Shown: positions 8,829 to 17,753 of the stretch, piece by piece | Layout of the letters: each line of letters opens with the position of its first letter | Numbering within the stretch: position 1 is the stretch's first letter | Source of the DNA: Paenisporosarcina sp. OV554 | GTDB taxonomy: Bacteria > Bacillota > Bacilli > Bacillales_A > Planococcaceae | Assembly (NCBI RefSeq): GCF_003058165.1 | Contig: NZ_QBUC01000015.1 | Coordinates: forward strand, 1 to 64,000 | Reading direction: 5' to 3' | Length of the DNA: 64,000 nucleotides | Notes under the pieces: generated by a model | Database searches by the model: none | What the model saw: the letters and a program-made list of their open reading frames with translations, nothing else | What the model was told of the DNA's origin: nothing | Translations under genes and position numbers: made by a program

Positions 8829-9173
8829 ATGTATAAAATCAGTGAGTTTAGTGAATTAACTGGTTTAAGTAAAGAAACTCTTCGATACTATGAACAACAA
8901 CAATTACTTGAAGCTGCATTTGTAGACGATTCAAACAATTATCGCTACTATGATGACGGTTCGTATTTTCTAGCTATTCTTTTACAAAAACTTCGAAGTT
9001 TTGGCTGTACCATTCAGGAAATGAAAGATGTCATGCGAGATGAGTCTTTCACAAATTTGGAAGTACTGCTCCATCAAAAGAAAGAACGTCAAAACATGGA
9101 GATAACTCAAAAACAACAAACGATCCATGAAATTGAAGAATTTATTCGAACTGGGCAGGAGGGCGAAACATGA
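8829..9173 (+). CDS. MerR family transcriptional regulator
   Basis: A 114-aa protein with the N-terminal winged helix of MerR proteins (KISEFSELTGLSKETLRYYE, residues 3-22) and the YRYYDD segment. A coiled-coil dimerisation helix follows, rich in K/E/Q. The C-terminal effector part is minimal and has no metal-binding cysteines, so a small organic ligand or protein signal is more likely than a metal. Its ATGA stop/start overlaps the next gene by 4 bp, so the two are translationally coupled, and the regulator probably controls its own operon. Confidence 0.88.
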   Translation: MYKISEFSELTGLSKETLRYYEQQQLLEAAFVDDSNNYRYYDDGSYFLAILLQKLRSFGCTIQEMKDVMRDESFTNLEVLLHQKKERQNMEITQKQQTIHEIEEFIRTGQEGET

Positions 9174-9634
9174 AATGGATTGAAGAACGTCTTATAGATG
9201 CACCGATTGACGTAGTGTGGAGTTTATTTGAAGAAGAACAAGCTAAACGGATCATGCCTAAAGTAGTAGAAAATCGTTGGCTGGAGAAAAAGCCAGAAAT
9301 GAAGGGTTCGACTTATGAACAAACCTATCAAGAAGGCAAACGAAATGAAACATATGTAGTGGAAATCGTCGAATATGAAAATACGGATCATCGTAAACAC
9401 AAGCGTATTCAATTTCAACTTGCACGTGCATTTGAAATGAATCTTGCTTTCACAATGGAACAAGTAACGAAACAGCAAACTAAATTCATTTATGCTGGAT
9501 CCAATCGCGGTATCAATTTTGTTGGAAGAGCGATGCTTAAGCTTGGCAGTAGAGTCAATGGAGATCATGTGATTCAAGAATTTTTAGACAGAGTAGAACA
9601 AGAAGCATTGCACGATTACAAAGTCCTTAATTGA
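9170..9634 (+). CDS. SRPBCC family protein
   Basis: A 154-aa protein with the START/Bet v1-like opening WIEERLIDAPIDVVWSLFE and alternating strands that fit an SRPBCC ligand-binding fold. There is no signal peptide or membrane segment. It overlaps the MerR gene by 4 bp and lies 0.4 kb after the frameshifted AHSA1 gene. The function is unknown; the fold typically binds hydrophobic ligands. A terminator follows. Confidence 0.75.
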   Translation: MKWIEERLIDAPIDVVWSLFEEEQAKRIMPKVVENRWLEKKPEMKGSTYEQTYQEGKRNETYVVEIVEYENTDHRKHKRIQFQLARAFEMNLAFTMEQVTKQQTKFIYAGSNRGINFVGRAMLKLGSRVNGDHVIQEFLDRVEQEALHDYKVLN

Positions 9635-9662
9635 TATATACATATATACTTACACTAAAAAC

Positions 9663-9692
9663 AAAACGCACCCGCTTTCGCAGATGCGTTTT
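9663..9692. terminator. Shared terminator between convergent genes
   Basis: AAAACGCA (9663-9670) pairs with TGCGTTTT (9685-9692) between the SRPBCC gene (plus) and the NCS2 permease gene (minus). Flanking A and T tracts allow bidirectional use. Confidence 0.75.
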
Positions 9693-9698
9693 CTGTAT

Positions 9699-10997
9699 TT
9701 AGGCTACCACATGAAATACGAAATTCATCAGGAATAACCCTGCAATTACGTAAAGTGTTGGTGAAACCTCTCGCCATTTTCCAATCGCAATCTTTAAGAT
9801 TGGATACAAGATAAACCCAATGGCAATACCATCAGCAATACTATACGTAAACGGAATCATGGCAACAATAAGGAGCGCAGGAAAAGTTTCACTTAAGTCT
9901 TTCAACTCAAGGTTTCGAATATTCTGCAACATCAAGCTACCAATGATTATGAGAATCGGAGCAATTGCACTGTCTGGGATAAGCTTGATAACTGGAATGA
10001 AAAATGCAGCTACCAAAAACAGCAGACCAGCAGTTACCGTTGTAAGGCCAGTACGCCCACCCGCAGCCATACCTGCAGCGCTTTCGACAGCGGCCACTGT
10101 TGGGCTGGTGCCGAAGATCCCAGATGCCATAGCCGAAACCGAGTTCGCCTGAAACGCACGACTAAATCGGTCAGACCGATTGATAAACGAGACTTGGCCA
10201 TGCACAAGACCTATGTTTTCAAACACAATGACCATTGTGAGTGAGAACACCGCTATCCAAAACGTCATGGACCAGAAATTCTCGAACGATAATGCACCGA
10301 ATGCATGAAATGCTTCAGCTGCTCCGAAAGACGCGTTGTCTGATTGATTGAAATCAATTAATCCAAAGAATGATGCAATACCGGTTCCCACCACAATTGT
10401 GATGAGAAAGTTTCCTGGAACGTTGCGGATAAATAGCACGATTGCGACGAGAAAAGTTAAAATCGTTGCAAGTACTTGGGGATCCCCCAAAGAACCAAGA
10501 GCCAATATGGAACTTGTTCCTTTTTCAACGATACCGCCTTTTTCGAGACCAATAAGCATCAAAAATAATCCAAGACCCACCGTAATTGCCTCTTTCAAGG
10601 ATTGCGGTACAGCCGCGCTCAGCATTCTCGAAAAACGTGTGAACGCAATAAACACGAAAATGACGCCTGATACGAAAACGACTGCCAGTGCTTCCTGCCA
10701 AGACAAGCCCATTGATTGGACCATCGTATAAGAAAACAGTGCATTGATTCCCATGCCTGGTACCAGCAGAATAGGCACGTTACCCCATAAGCCCATGACG
10801 AGACATCCAAACACGGATGCAGCAATCGTCGCTACTATCGCAGCCTCAAGTGGCATCCCCGCTTCAGACAGGATAAGTGCATTCACAGCAATAATGTAAA
10901 CCACTGTAAAAAATCCAATGATCCCCGCCATAAGTTCACGCTTTACAGTCGTTTCGTTCGCTTTAAGACCGAAAAATCGGTCAATCCAATTAAACAT
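9699..10997 (-). CDS. NCS2 family nucleobase permease (AzgA/PbuG-like)
   Basis: A 432-aa polytopic membrane protein with about 12-14 hydrophobic segments. Features of the AzgA-like branch of NCS2 are visible: GIIGFFTVVYIIAVN near the N-terminus, PGMGINALFSYT and GTSPTVAAVESAAGM, the last being the substrate-site region of hypoxanthine/guanine/adenine permeases. It probably imports purine bases by proton symport; the exact base cannot be assigned. The start ATG has AGAAGG upstream. A sigma-A-type promoter lies about 65-100 nt upstream. Confidence 0.88.
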   Translation of the reverse strand: MFNWIDRFFGLKANETTVKRELMAGIIGFFTVVYIIAVNALILSEAGMPLEAAIVATIAASVFGCLVMGLWGNVPILLVPGMGINALFSYTMVQSMGLSWQEALAVVFVSGVIFVFIAFTRFSRMLSAAVPQSLKEAITVGLGLFLMLIGLEKGGIVEKGTSSILALGSLGDPQVLATILTFLVAIVLFIRNVPGNFLITIVVGTGIASFFGLIDFNQSDNASFGAAEAFHAFGALSFENFWSMTFWIAVFSLTMVIVFENIGLVHGQVSFINRSDRFSRAFQANSVSAMASGIFGTSPTVAAVESAAGMAAGGRTGLTTVTAGLLFLVAAFFIPVIKLIPDSAIAPILIIIGSLMLQNIRNLELKDLSETFPALLIVAMIPFTYSIADGIAIGFILYPILKIAIGKWREVSPTLYVIAGLFLMNFVFHVVA

Positions 10998-11060
10998 TTT
11001 TTCAACCTTCTATAAAATTAGCCCTCTCCCAACCCGCTCTGCCTGATAAACAGGTGAGCC

Positions 11061-11096
11061 ATTATGCATTCTAATCATTATCGAGTCAACTGTCAA
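11061..11096 (-). promoter_or_regulatory. Sigma-A-type promoter(s) of the NCS2 permease gene
   Basis: On the minus strand TTGACA (11091-11096) and TAGAAT (11068-11073) are 17 bp apart. An overlapping pair TTGACT (11084-11089) and CATAAT (11061-11066) also has a 17-bp spacer. No purine-riboswitch pattern was found in the about 60-nt leader, only a short CCTG/CAGG hairpin. Confidence 0.6.
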
Positions 11097-11163
11097 TCTT
11101 TTGATTCTGTTTCCTTAAAATTTAGGCATGTTGCAAAGCCACTAAAATTTATAGAGACCATGT

Positions 11164-11199
11164 AAAAAAGACGTTACATTTTTCTTAGTAACGCCTTCT
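11164..11199 (-). terminator. Terminator of the coiled-coil gene
   Basis: On the minus strand GGCGTTAC and GTAACGTC form a stem followed by TTTTTT, about 35 nt after the stop codon at 11232. Confidence 0.75.
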
Positions 11200-11231
11200 T
11201 CTTTGATCTTTTATTTTAATTTCAGGTTATT

Positions 11232-11984
11232 TTAATTGCCATTTTCTTTAGTTTCTTTTTGTTTAATTTTTAATTGTTTAGGCAAATGATCATTACTTGT
11301 CATTAATTTAGAGATGTATGCTATGGCATAGTTATAACCAGTATCTATTTTCTCAGATAGATAATTGGTTCGTTCAAAAAGAGTAGTTCTGAAATAATCG
11401 ACTTGCCTTATTATCTTCTCTGTCAACGCCTCTTGATTTTCCAGTCGATTTAAAACTTCCAGTTGAGTTTCAGCTTGCTTTGAAATTTGTTGCGATAGCT
11501 GATTTTGCATATCTAGTTGCTCATCCACTTTTAATTCAAGTTGCTCATTTGTCAATCCGTATTTATCTAACTTATTTACCACTTCGGAATTTGAATGGTT
11601 CAAGGTGTCCATATAATTTTTCATTTCTACTTTAAATATCACTTCATCTTTTAGAGTCACTTGAAGTGTCGAATTTTTTTCATCTAATTTTTCTAACCAG
11701 GCCAATACCTGATTATCAACTTTTTCATGTTGATAATTCAATTTTCTTTGTTCACTTATCCCGTACTGAAGATACTTCCACCGGTTGTTTTGTCTATTTG
11801 TTTGTTTGTAACAAAAACTTTTTAGTTCATTAAGTGATTGTTGTAAGGTTTCATTTGTTTTTTGTTGTTCATCTATCATGTCAGACATTTGATTCTTTCT
11901 ATAGAAACCTTGGTTAGAATCATTAATTTGTCCATTATTTTTATAAACATCTGGATGCTTCTCGTTATTAATAAATAAACCCAT
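11232..11984 (-). CDS. Hypothetical coiled-coil protein
   Basis: A 250-aa hydrophilic protein with no signal peptide or membrane segment. It opens with MGLFINNEKHPDVYKNNG and then has long heptad-like stretches rich in Q, N, K, E and L (for example QLSQQISKQAETQLEVLNRL), which predict an extended coiled coil. Proteins with this opening occur as uncharacterised genes in Bacillales. The RBS AAGGGGGAC lies in the end of the preceding small gene (6-nt gap), so the two are probably co-transcribed and coupled. No function can be assigned. Confidence 0.7.
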   Translation of the reverse strand: MGLFINNEKHPDVYKNNGQINDSNQGFYRKNQMSDMIDEQQKTNETLQQSLNELKSFCYKQTNRQNNRWKYLQYGISEQRKLNYQHEKVDNQVLAWLEKLDEKNSTLQVTLKDEVIFKVEMKNYMDTLNHSNSEVVNKLDKYGLTNEQLELKVDEQLDMQNQLSQQISKQAETQLEVLNRLENQEALTEKIIRQVDYFRTTLFERTNYLSEKIDTGYNYAIAYISKLMTSNDHLPKQLKIKQKETKENGN

Positions 11985-11990
11985 CGTTAT

Positions 11991-12215
11991 TTAGTCCCCC
12001 TTCTGAAGTACTTTGTATATCTTATGCAATTCATATAAGATACGGCATTCAGAAGATTGAAAGGAAAAACCTGTTGAAGAACCTCTAAAAATCATTTCAC
12101 TTTTAAAAAGACGGATCACGCAAAGTTTATTGTAAAAGAATCCGATATAGTTTTGTCTTGAGTAGCCTTTGAAAGTACTGCAGCCTAAAGGAATTTCGAT
12201 TTTTATGTGTCTCAA
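11991..12215 (-). CDS. Small hypothetical protein, partner of the coiled-coil protein
   Basis: A 74-aa reading frame with a TTG start: IEIPLGCSTFKGYSRQNYIG, then FFYNKLCVIRLF and FSFQSSECRILYELH. It is basic with aromatic beta-type segments and has no membrane helix. Support comes from its position: its last codons contain the ribosome-binding site of the coiled-coil gene. Its own RBS is weak and the start is uncertain. Confidence 0.5.
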   Translation of the reverse strand: MRHIKIEIPLGCSTFKGYSRQNYIGFFYNKLCVIRLFKSEMIFRGSSTGFSFQSSECRILYELHKIYKVLQKGD

Positions 12216-12321
12216 TTCGCTATCTCTGTTTATTCATAATTTTTTTCATGTTTTCTTTTCATCATTCCAAATGCCGAATCTTTAAGCTCTCTTCAGAGTA
12301 CTATTAATATGTTTCTCGATA

Positions 12322-12975
12322 CTAACGTTTTTCAACATCCAGTTCCGCTTCGATTTTAGAGACCTTCGAAGACTCAGCCATACACCAGTATACAAGGAAG
12401 CTCACAAAAATACAGCCAGCTACATAGTAGTAAAATAGCGATTCGTGACCAATGTTCTTCAACCATAACGCGATGAATTCCGCCGTTCCGCCGAAGATTG
12501 CGACGGTGAATGCATATGGTAATCCTACTCCAAGAGCACGGATTTCAGTCGGGAACAGTTCGGCTTTAACAATCGCATTGATGGAAGTGTAACCAGTGAC
12601 AATGATGAGACCTACCATCATGAGCAAGAAAGCAACTACAGGACTTGTTGTATTCTCCATGATTATGAAGATTGGAACCGTCAGTAAGGTTCCGAGGACG
12701 CCAAAAGTCATCAATAGAGGGCGTCGTCCAATTTTATCAGACAGCGCGCCCGCTAGCGGTTGCAACACGACAAAGATAAGCAATGCAATAAAGTTAATCC
12801 AGCTGACGATTTCCTTTTCAAGTCCTACTGTATTCACCATGAACTTCTGTAAATATGTTGTGTAGGTATAGAAGGCAACAGTTCCTCCAAGTGTTAGTCC
12901 AACAACTGTCAGGACCGCTTTCGGGTGTTTCATGAGAGCTCGAATGGTACCAGCGCTCTCTTCTCTATACCCCAC
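12322..12975 (-). pseudogene. Truncated MFS metabolite:H+ symporter (C-terminal half)
   Basis: The 217 codons encode only the last six membrane segments of a sugar/metabolite symporter of the KgtP/ProP type: the loop motif GALSDKIGRRPLLM, then AELFPTEIRALGVGLPYA and a hydrophilic C-terminus. Full family members have about 430 residues and 12 segments. The codon directly upstream of the first possible start (GTG at 12973-12975) is a stop, and no N-terminal half is present in the neighbouring sequence. It is therefore a 5'-truncated remnant, probably non-functional. The similarity to alpha-ketoglutarate permease is judged from memory of the family. Confidence 0.8.
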
Positions 12976-13082
12976 TCAGATTCTATTAATCCAGGTTTCA
13001 GAAAATTTTATTTCTTTCCATTTATTTATATATCACACATACGTTTGGATTGAATTGAGGGAAATATAGCTATTGCCCTGAC

Positions 13083-13120
13083 CGAAAAAATAAAAAAAGG
13101 AGTAGTTTTTAAACTACTCC
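13083..13120 (-). terminator. Terminator of the liv operon
   Basis: GGAGTAGTTT (13099-13108) and AAACTACTCC (13111-13120) form a perfect 10-bp stem. On the minus strand it is followed by a long T run (the A tract 13085-13098), 13 nt after the livF stop. Confidence 0.9.
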
Positions 13121-13133
13121 CTGAAGAATTTTA

Positions 13134-13841
13134 TTAAATACCACCTAGATACGCCAATTTAATTTGCTCACTTGCTTGTAACTCTGCTGCAGGTCCTGAA
13201 ACAACTACCCGCCCAGTTTCAATCACATACCCTCGATCGGCAATGGAAAGGGCAACGTTGGCATTTTGCTCAACCAATAAAATCGTCGTGCCTTCACGAT
13301 TGATTTCTTCAATAATTTGAAATATTGTTTTTACCATCAAAGGTGCTAAACCCATAGATGGTTCATCAAGTAAAAGAAGTTTAGGCTTTGCCATGATGGC
13401 TCTTCCCATTGCAAGCATTTGTTGCTCCCCACCTGAAAGTGTTCCAGACAACTGTTTCCGACGCTCATATAAGCGAGGGAAAAGTTCATATACTTTCTCA
13501 AAATCTTTGCGTATTTCCTTTGCATCTTTTCGTAAATAAGCACCCAACTCTAGGTTTTCAACAACTGTCATATTTGAAAAGACTCGTCTTCCTTCTGGCA
13601 CATGAGATATTCCAGCTTTCACAATACTTTGAGCTGGCTTACCTGAGATGGAAGAATCTAAGTAGTTGATAAGCCCTGCTTTTGGCTTAATTAATCCTGA
13701 TAATGTTTTTAGGAGAGTACTTTTCCCTGCTCCATTTGCTCCGATTAACGTAACAATTTCACCTTCATTAACTTCTAGAGATATGCCTTTTAATGCTTGA
13801 ATATTTCCGTAGTATACATCTAATTGTTCTACTTTAAGCAT
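13134..13841 (-). CDS. livF: Branched-chain amino acid ABC transporter, ATP-binding protein LivF
   Basis: A 235-aa cytoplasmic ATPase. Walker A is GANGAGKST (around residues 33-41), the signature is LSGGEQQM and Walker B is LLLLDEPSMGL, followed by VEQNA of the LivF subfamily. LivF pairs with LivG to power import of leucine, isoleucine and valine through LivHM. It overlaps livG by 8 bp and ends the operon, with a terminator after it. Confidence 0.93.
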   Translation of the reverse strand: MLKVEQLDVYYGNIQALKGISLEVNEGEIVTLIGANGAGKSTLLKTLSGLIKPKAGLINYLDSSISGKPAQSIVKAGISHVPEGRRVFSNMTVVENLELGAYLRKDAKEIRKDFEKVYELFPRLYERRKQLSGTLSGGEQQMLAMGRAIMAKPKLLLLDEPSMGLAPLMVKTIFQIIEEINREGTTILLVEQNANVALSIADRGYVIETGRVVVSGPAAELQASEQIKLAYLGGI

Positions 13842-14622
13842 GATCTTTTGGAACCTCCTCTCCTAAATAGGCCTCAATTACTTTAGGATGGTTACGGATA
13901 TGTTCAGGTGTCCCATCTGCAATCAACACACCATGATCTAGCACATAAATTCTTTCACAAATTCCCATAACCAAGTTCATATCATGCTCAATTAATAAAA
14001 TAGTTAAATTGAACTTTTCTCGAACAAAAGCGATTAATGACATTAAGTCGTGTGTTTCTTTATGATTCATCCCTGCTGCTGGCTCATCTAATAATAGTAA
14101 TTGAGGTCCTGCTGCTAAAGCACGGGCTATTTCTAATCTTCTTTGCTTTCCATAAGGGAGATTTTTGGCAAGCTCATCTTTGTATTGATCCAATTCGAAA
14201 ATCTTGAGAAACTCTAATGATTTCTCTTCCATTTCTTTTTCGCCAGAAAAGTGAGATGGTAAACGGAAAATCGAGCTAAACATCGAATGCTTCGCTAATG
14301 AATGATAAGCAACTTTCACATTATCTAACACAGATAATTCATTAAAAAGTCGGATGTTTTGGAACGTACGACTAATCCCACCACGTGTTACTTGATATGG
14401 TGCAAGACCATTCAAACGTTTTCCATTGAACAAAATCTCACCTTCAGTTGGTACATATACGCCAGTCAATAAGTTGAAGCTAGTCGTCTTTCCAGCGCCA
14501 TTGGGTCCTATTAGCCCAATTAACTCTCCCTGATGGATTTCTAAGTTGAAATCAGAGACAGCCTTAAGTCCACCAAAACGAATTCCTACATTTTGTACTT
14601 GAAGTAAAGGTTTACTTACCAT
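13834..14622 (-). CDS. livG: Branched-chain amino acid ABC transporter, ATP-binding protein LivG
   Basis: A 262-aa ATPase with Walker A GPNGAGKTT, signature region YGKQRRLEIARAL (most LivG proteins have YGQQRRLEI), Walker B LLLLDEPAAGMN and switch histidine in LLIEHDMNLVM. The long insert between Walker A and the signature is typical of LivG. It overlaps livM by 11 bp and livF by 8 bp, so translation of the operon is coupled. Confidence 0.93.
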   Translation of the reverse strand: MVSKPLLQVQNVGIRFGGLKAVSDFNLEIHQGELIGLIGPNGAGKTTSFNLLTGVYVPTEGEILFNGKRLNGLAPYQVTRGGISRTFQNIRLFNELSVLDNVKVAYHSLAKHSMFSSIFRLPSHFSGEKEMEEKSLEFLKIFELDQYKDELAKNLPYGKQRRLEIARALAAGPQLLLLDEPAAGMNHKETHDLMSLIAFVREKFNLTILLIEHDMNLVMGICERIYVLDHGVLIADGTPEHIRNHPKVIEAYLGEEVPKDHA

Positions 14623-15562
14623 ATTGGTTGTCTCCTTTCGTACCTTTCCACGATTTAAAATAATCGGTGATTTCGCGTGTTCCCATTAATCCTTTAGGTC
14701 GATATAACATAACAATGATCAATATCAGACTATAAATGATCATACGTGTTTCGGGATAGCTTTGGAGGAAAGTTGATAAAATCGTTAACAGCACGGCTGC
14801 TATTACTGCTCCAGATAGACTTCCTAACCCACCTAATACAACGTATATTAAAATATCAAATGACTTTAAAAACGTGAAGTTTGTAGGTTGAATAATATAA
14901 AAATTATGAGCATATAAAGCACCTGCAACCCCTGCAAAAAACGACCCTATAACAAAGGCTGTGACTTTGTAATATGTTGTATTTATCCCCATAGCATCTG
15001 CAGCAATCTCGTTTTCTCGTATAGAGATACATGCGCGTCCATGTCTGGAATTAGTAAAGTTCACAATCACAATAATCGTAATTACTAAACAGACGAAAGA
15101 AGTTGTCCATGTAGTTAATTGAGAAACTTGCATACCTGCTGCCCCGCCAACATAGTCAATGTTAAGAAAGACAATTCGAATAATTTCTCCAAATCCCAAG
15201 GTTGCAATTGCCAAATAATCGCCTCTTAATCTTAGAGAAGGAATCCCTACGACCATTCCGGCTAACGCTGCAACCAAACCACCCATGACGATTGCTAAAG
15301 AAAAAGGTAGATGAAGTTTCATTGTCACGATAGCCGATATGTATGCTCCTATTGCTAAAAACCCAGCATGACCGATTGAAAATTGTCCCGTAATCCCAAT
15401 CACTAAATGTAAACTTACGGCTAATATTATGTTAATGATAATAAAGATGAGTGTGTTTGAATAAAACTGATTCAAAATTCCTGTAGTGATGAGATACTGG
15501 ATTACTCCATAAATCACTATCGATAAAATAATAATTAACCAGAAACTGTTTATCTTTTTCAT
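14612..15562 (-). CDS. livM: Branched-chain amino acid ABC transporter, permease LivM
   Basis: A 316-aa inner-membrane permease with 8-10 hydrophobic segments. The family motif GQFSIGHAGFLAIGAY is near residues 60-75, and the EAA-like cytoplasmic loop contains ISIRENEIAADAMGIN, which contacts LivG/LivF. The ATG at 15562 is preferred to an in-frame GTG at 15574 because AAGGGA lies directly before it. The livH stop is 12 nt upstream. Confidence 0.92.
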   Translation of the reverse strand: MKKINSFWLIIILSIVIYGVIQYLITTGILNQFYSNTLIFIIINIILAVSLHLVIGITGQFSIGHAGFLAIGAYISAIVTMKLHLPFSLAIVMGGLVAALAGMVVGIPSLRLRGDYLAIATLGFGEIIRIVFLNIDYVGGAAGMQVSQLTTWTTSFVCLVITIIVIVNFTNSRHGRACISIRENEIAADAMGINTTYYKVTAFVIGSFFAGVAGALYAHNFYIIQPTNFTFLKSFDILIYVVLGGLGSLSGAVIAAVLLTILSTFLQSYPETRMIIYSLILIIVMLYRPKGLMGTREITDYFKSWKGTKGDNQYGK

Positions 15563-15574
15563 ATGTCCCTTCAC

Positions 15575-16450
15575 CTACACTTTCTCTCGTGTATTTTTCC
15601 CAAAGATGCCTGATGGTCTAAAAATTAGAATTAAGATTAAAATGATGAAAGCTGCTGCATCTCTCCATAATGAAAAGCCTAAGCCACTTACCACTGTTTC
15701 GACCACTCCAAGAACAAGACCTCCGACCATTGCTCCTGGAATAATACCAATACCACCGAGAACAGCAGCAACGAAAGCCTTCAACCCCGGAATAACTCCC
15801 ATTAGTGGTTCGATTTTTGTATAATACACTCCAAAAATAACACCAGCTGCTCCAGCTAAAGCTGAACCAATCGCAAACGTTGCTGAAATCGTATTATCAA
15901 CATTGATACCCATCAATTTTGCTGCGTCTACATCATGTGAAACGGCGCGCATTGCTTTACCAATTTTTGTTTTATGTACAATTAATTGCAAAATGATCAT
16001 AAGTATTACTGATACAGAAAGGATTAAAATAGATTGACTGCTAATTTGAGCTCCAAATAAATTAAAAGAAATATTAGGAACTACATCTGGATATGCTTCC
16101 GGTTGTGCTCCTCGAACATATATGACACCGTATTCAATAAGAAGTGAAACCCCAATTGCAGTAATTAAGGCCGCTATCCGAGTGGCATTTCGAAGTCGTT
16201 TGTAGGCGATTCTTTCTATGAGGACACCAAATGCTGCACACGCAACCATTGACAATAATAGTGCTGGGAAAAATCCAAGTCCCCACGCGGTAATTGAGTA
16301 AAACCCAATGAAAGACCCTACCATGAATACGTCCCCATGGGCAAAGTTGATTAACTTAATAATTCCATAAACCATCGTATAGCCAAGTGCGATTAACGCA
16401 TAGATGCTACCGAGTGATATTCCGTTGATAATCTGTTGTACCCATTCCAT
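15575..16450 (-). CDS. livH: Branched-chain amino acid ABC transporter, permease LivH
   Basis: A 291-aa membrane protein starting MEWVQQIINGISLGSIYALI, the standard LivH opening. It contains the motif GIIKLINFAHGDVFM and the loop RAVSHDVDAAKLMGIN for ATPase contact. It forms the LivHM channel. It is separated from the binding-protein gene by 88 bp containing a hairpin. Confidence 0.93.
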   Translation of the reverse strand: MEWVQQIINGISLGSIYALIALGYTMVYGIIKLINFAHGDVFMVGSFIGFYSITAWGLGFFPALLLSMVACAAFGVLIERIAYKRLRNATRIAALITAIGVSLLIEYGVIYVRGAQPEAYPDVVPNISFNLFGAQISSQSILILSVSVILMIILQLIVHKTKIGKAMRAVSHDVDAAKLMGINVDNTISATFAIGSALAGAAGVIFGVYYTKIEPLMGVIPGLKAFVAAVLGGIGIIPGAMVGGLVLGVVETVVSGLGFSLWRDAAAFIILILILIFRPSGIFGKNTREKV

Positions 16451-16499
16451 GTATCCTCACTCCTTTATTAAATCTCAACAGTCCAATAAAAATAAGATA

Positions 16500-16522
16500 G
16501 GAGGATGATTGTTCCATCCTCC
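16500..16522 (-). promoter_or_regulatory. Intercistronic hairpin between livJ and livH
   Basis: GGAGGATG (16500-16507) and CATCCTCC (16515-16522) form a stem in the livJ-livH gap, with only a broken T tract after it on the minus strand. Such stems after binding-protein genes act as partial terminators or 3' stabilisers that keep the binding protein more abundant. The role here is inferred. Confidence 0.55.
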
Positions 16523-16538
16523 CATCTCAGTCAGATCA

Positions 16539-17720
16539 TTAAGGATTTACTTTTGTATTAAAGACTTGTTTGCCGTCTTTGTATTCTAAAATTGTTGCAG
16601 ACTTGATTGGATTATGTTGCTCATCAATTGTTACATTTCCAGAAACTAAAGCTAAATCTTTCGTTTCTGCAAGTGCATCTTTAATCTTCGTTGTATCTAA
16701 ATCTCCTGCACGTTCAATTGCGTCTGCTAACAAATAGACAGAATCATAACCAAGTGCATTAAATGCGTCTGGTGATGCGCCATCATATTTATCCGAGAAG
16801 TTCTTAACGAATGTTTGAATTTTCTCATCTGGATCTTCAGAAGAATAGTGATTTGTAATAAATGTATTATTAAGTGCTTCTGCACCTGCTAATTCAACTA
16901 ATTTCGGAGAATCCCAACCATCAGCACCCATTAATGGAACATCAATACCCATTTCTCGAGCTTGTTTTACAATCAAACCAACTTCTTCATAATAACCAGG
17001 AATGAAAATGAAGTCTGGTTTTGCTGATTTAATACGTGTTAATGTCGAGCGGAAATCCGTATCTTTCGTAACGTACGCTTCTGTAGCTACAATTTTCCCA
17101 CCAGCTGCTTCAAACGTTTCTTTGAAAGATTTTGCTAGACCTTTTGCATAGTCACTTGAACTATCAGCGTAGATGGCTACGTTTTTAATTTTCAACTCAT
17201 TTGCTGCAAAGTTAGCTGCAACTGTTCCTTGGAATGGATCGATGAACGAAGTTCGGAAAGCAAACTCGTTAACACTACCATCTTCATTAACAGTTACGTT
17301 AGGGCTTGTACCAGAAGGTGTAAGTAGAATAGTTTTATTATCATTTGCAATTTGTGCTTGTGCGACTGTGTTACCACTTGTAGCTGCACCAATAATTGCT
17401 GTAACTTTGTCCTTACTTGTTAATCTGATAGCTGCACTCGTTGCTTCAGAACCTTCGGATTTATTATCTACTTTAATAATTTCAATATCTTTACCGTCGA
17501 CTCCGCCATCTTTGTTAATTTCTTCAACAGCAAGGTCGATCCCTTTTGAGATTGAAGATCCAAAAGAAGCAACACCGCCAGATAACTCTAAGTTCGCACC
17601 AATTTTAATGGTATCTCCGCCAGCTGAACTTGAACTTCCACCTTCACCTGCGCAACCAGTTAATATACTAGCTAATAATGTAGAAACCACAGCCAGTTGA
17701 GTAAACTTTCTCTTCATCAT
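16539..17720 (-). CDS. livJ: Branched-chain amino acid ABC transporter, substrate-binding lipoprotein
   Basis: A 393-aa protein with a lipoprotein signal peptide ending in the lipobox LTGC (cysteine 23), then a serine/glycine linker and a periplasmic-binding-protein type I fold: IKIGANLELSGGVASFG, TAIIGAATSGNTVA and GYDSVYLLADAIERAG, as in LivJ/LivK. It is anchored outside the membrane and delivers leucine/isoleucine/valine to LivHM. Two ATG codons are adjacent; GGGGA lies before them. As the first gene of the operon it carries a candidate CodY site upstream. Confidence 0.92.
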   Translation of the reverse strand: MMKRKFTQLAVVSTLLASILTGCAGEGGSSSSAGGDTIKIGANLELSGGVASFGSSISKGIDLAVEEINKDGGVDGKDIEIIKVDNKSEGSEATSAAIRLTSKDKVTAIIGAATSGNTVAQAQIANDNKTILLTPSGTSPNVTVNEDGSVNEFAFRTSFIDPFQGTVAANFAANELKIKNVAIYADSSSDYAKGLAKSFKETFEAAGGKIVATEAYVTKDTDFRSTLTRIKSAKPDFIFIPGYYEEVGLIVKQAREMGIDVPLMGADGWDSPKLVELAGAEALNNTFITNHYSSEDPDEKIQTFVKNFSDKYDGASPDAFNALGYDSVYLLADAIERAGDLDTTKIKDALAETKDLALVSGNVTIDEQHNPIKSATILEYKDGKQVFNTKVNP

Positions 17721-17738
17721 AACAATCCCCTTTTTTGG

Positions 17739-17753
17739 ATAATTCTGAAAACT
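17739..17753 (-). promoter_or_regulatory. Candidate CodY-binding site upstream of livJ
   Basis: On the minus strand AGTTTTCAGAATTAT matches 11 of 15 positions of the CodY consensus AATTTTCWGAAAATT, with the core TTTTCAGAA intact. It lies about 20 nt before the livJ start. CodY senses branched-chain amino acids and represses their transporters in Bacillales, so the position makes sense. One degenerate site in AT-rich DNA is modest evidence. Confidence 0.4.

Noticed and set aside
10998-11060. Purine riboswitch in the NCS2 permease leader
   Set aside because: The leader is only about 60 nt and lacks the three-way junction and loop motifs of the purine class.
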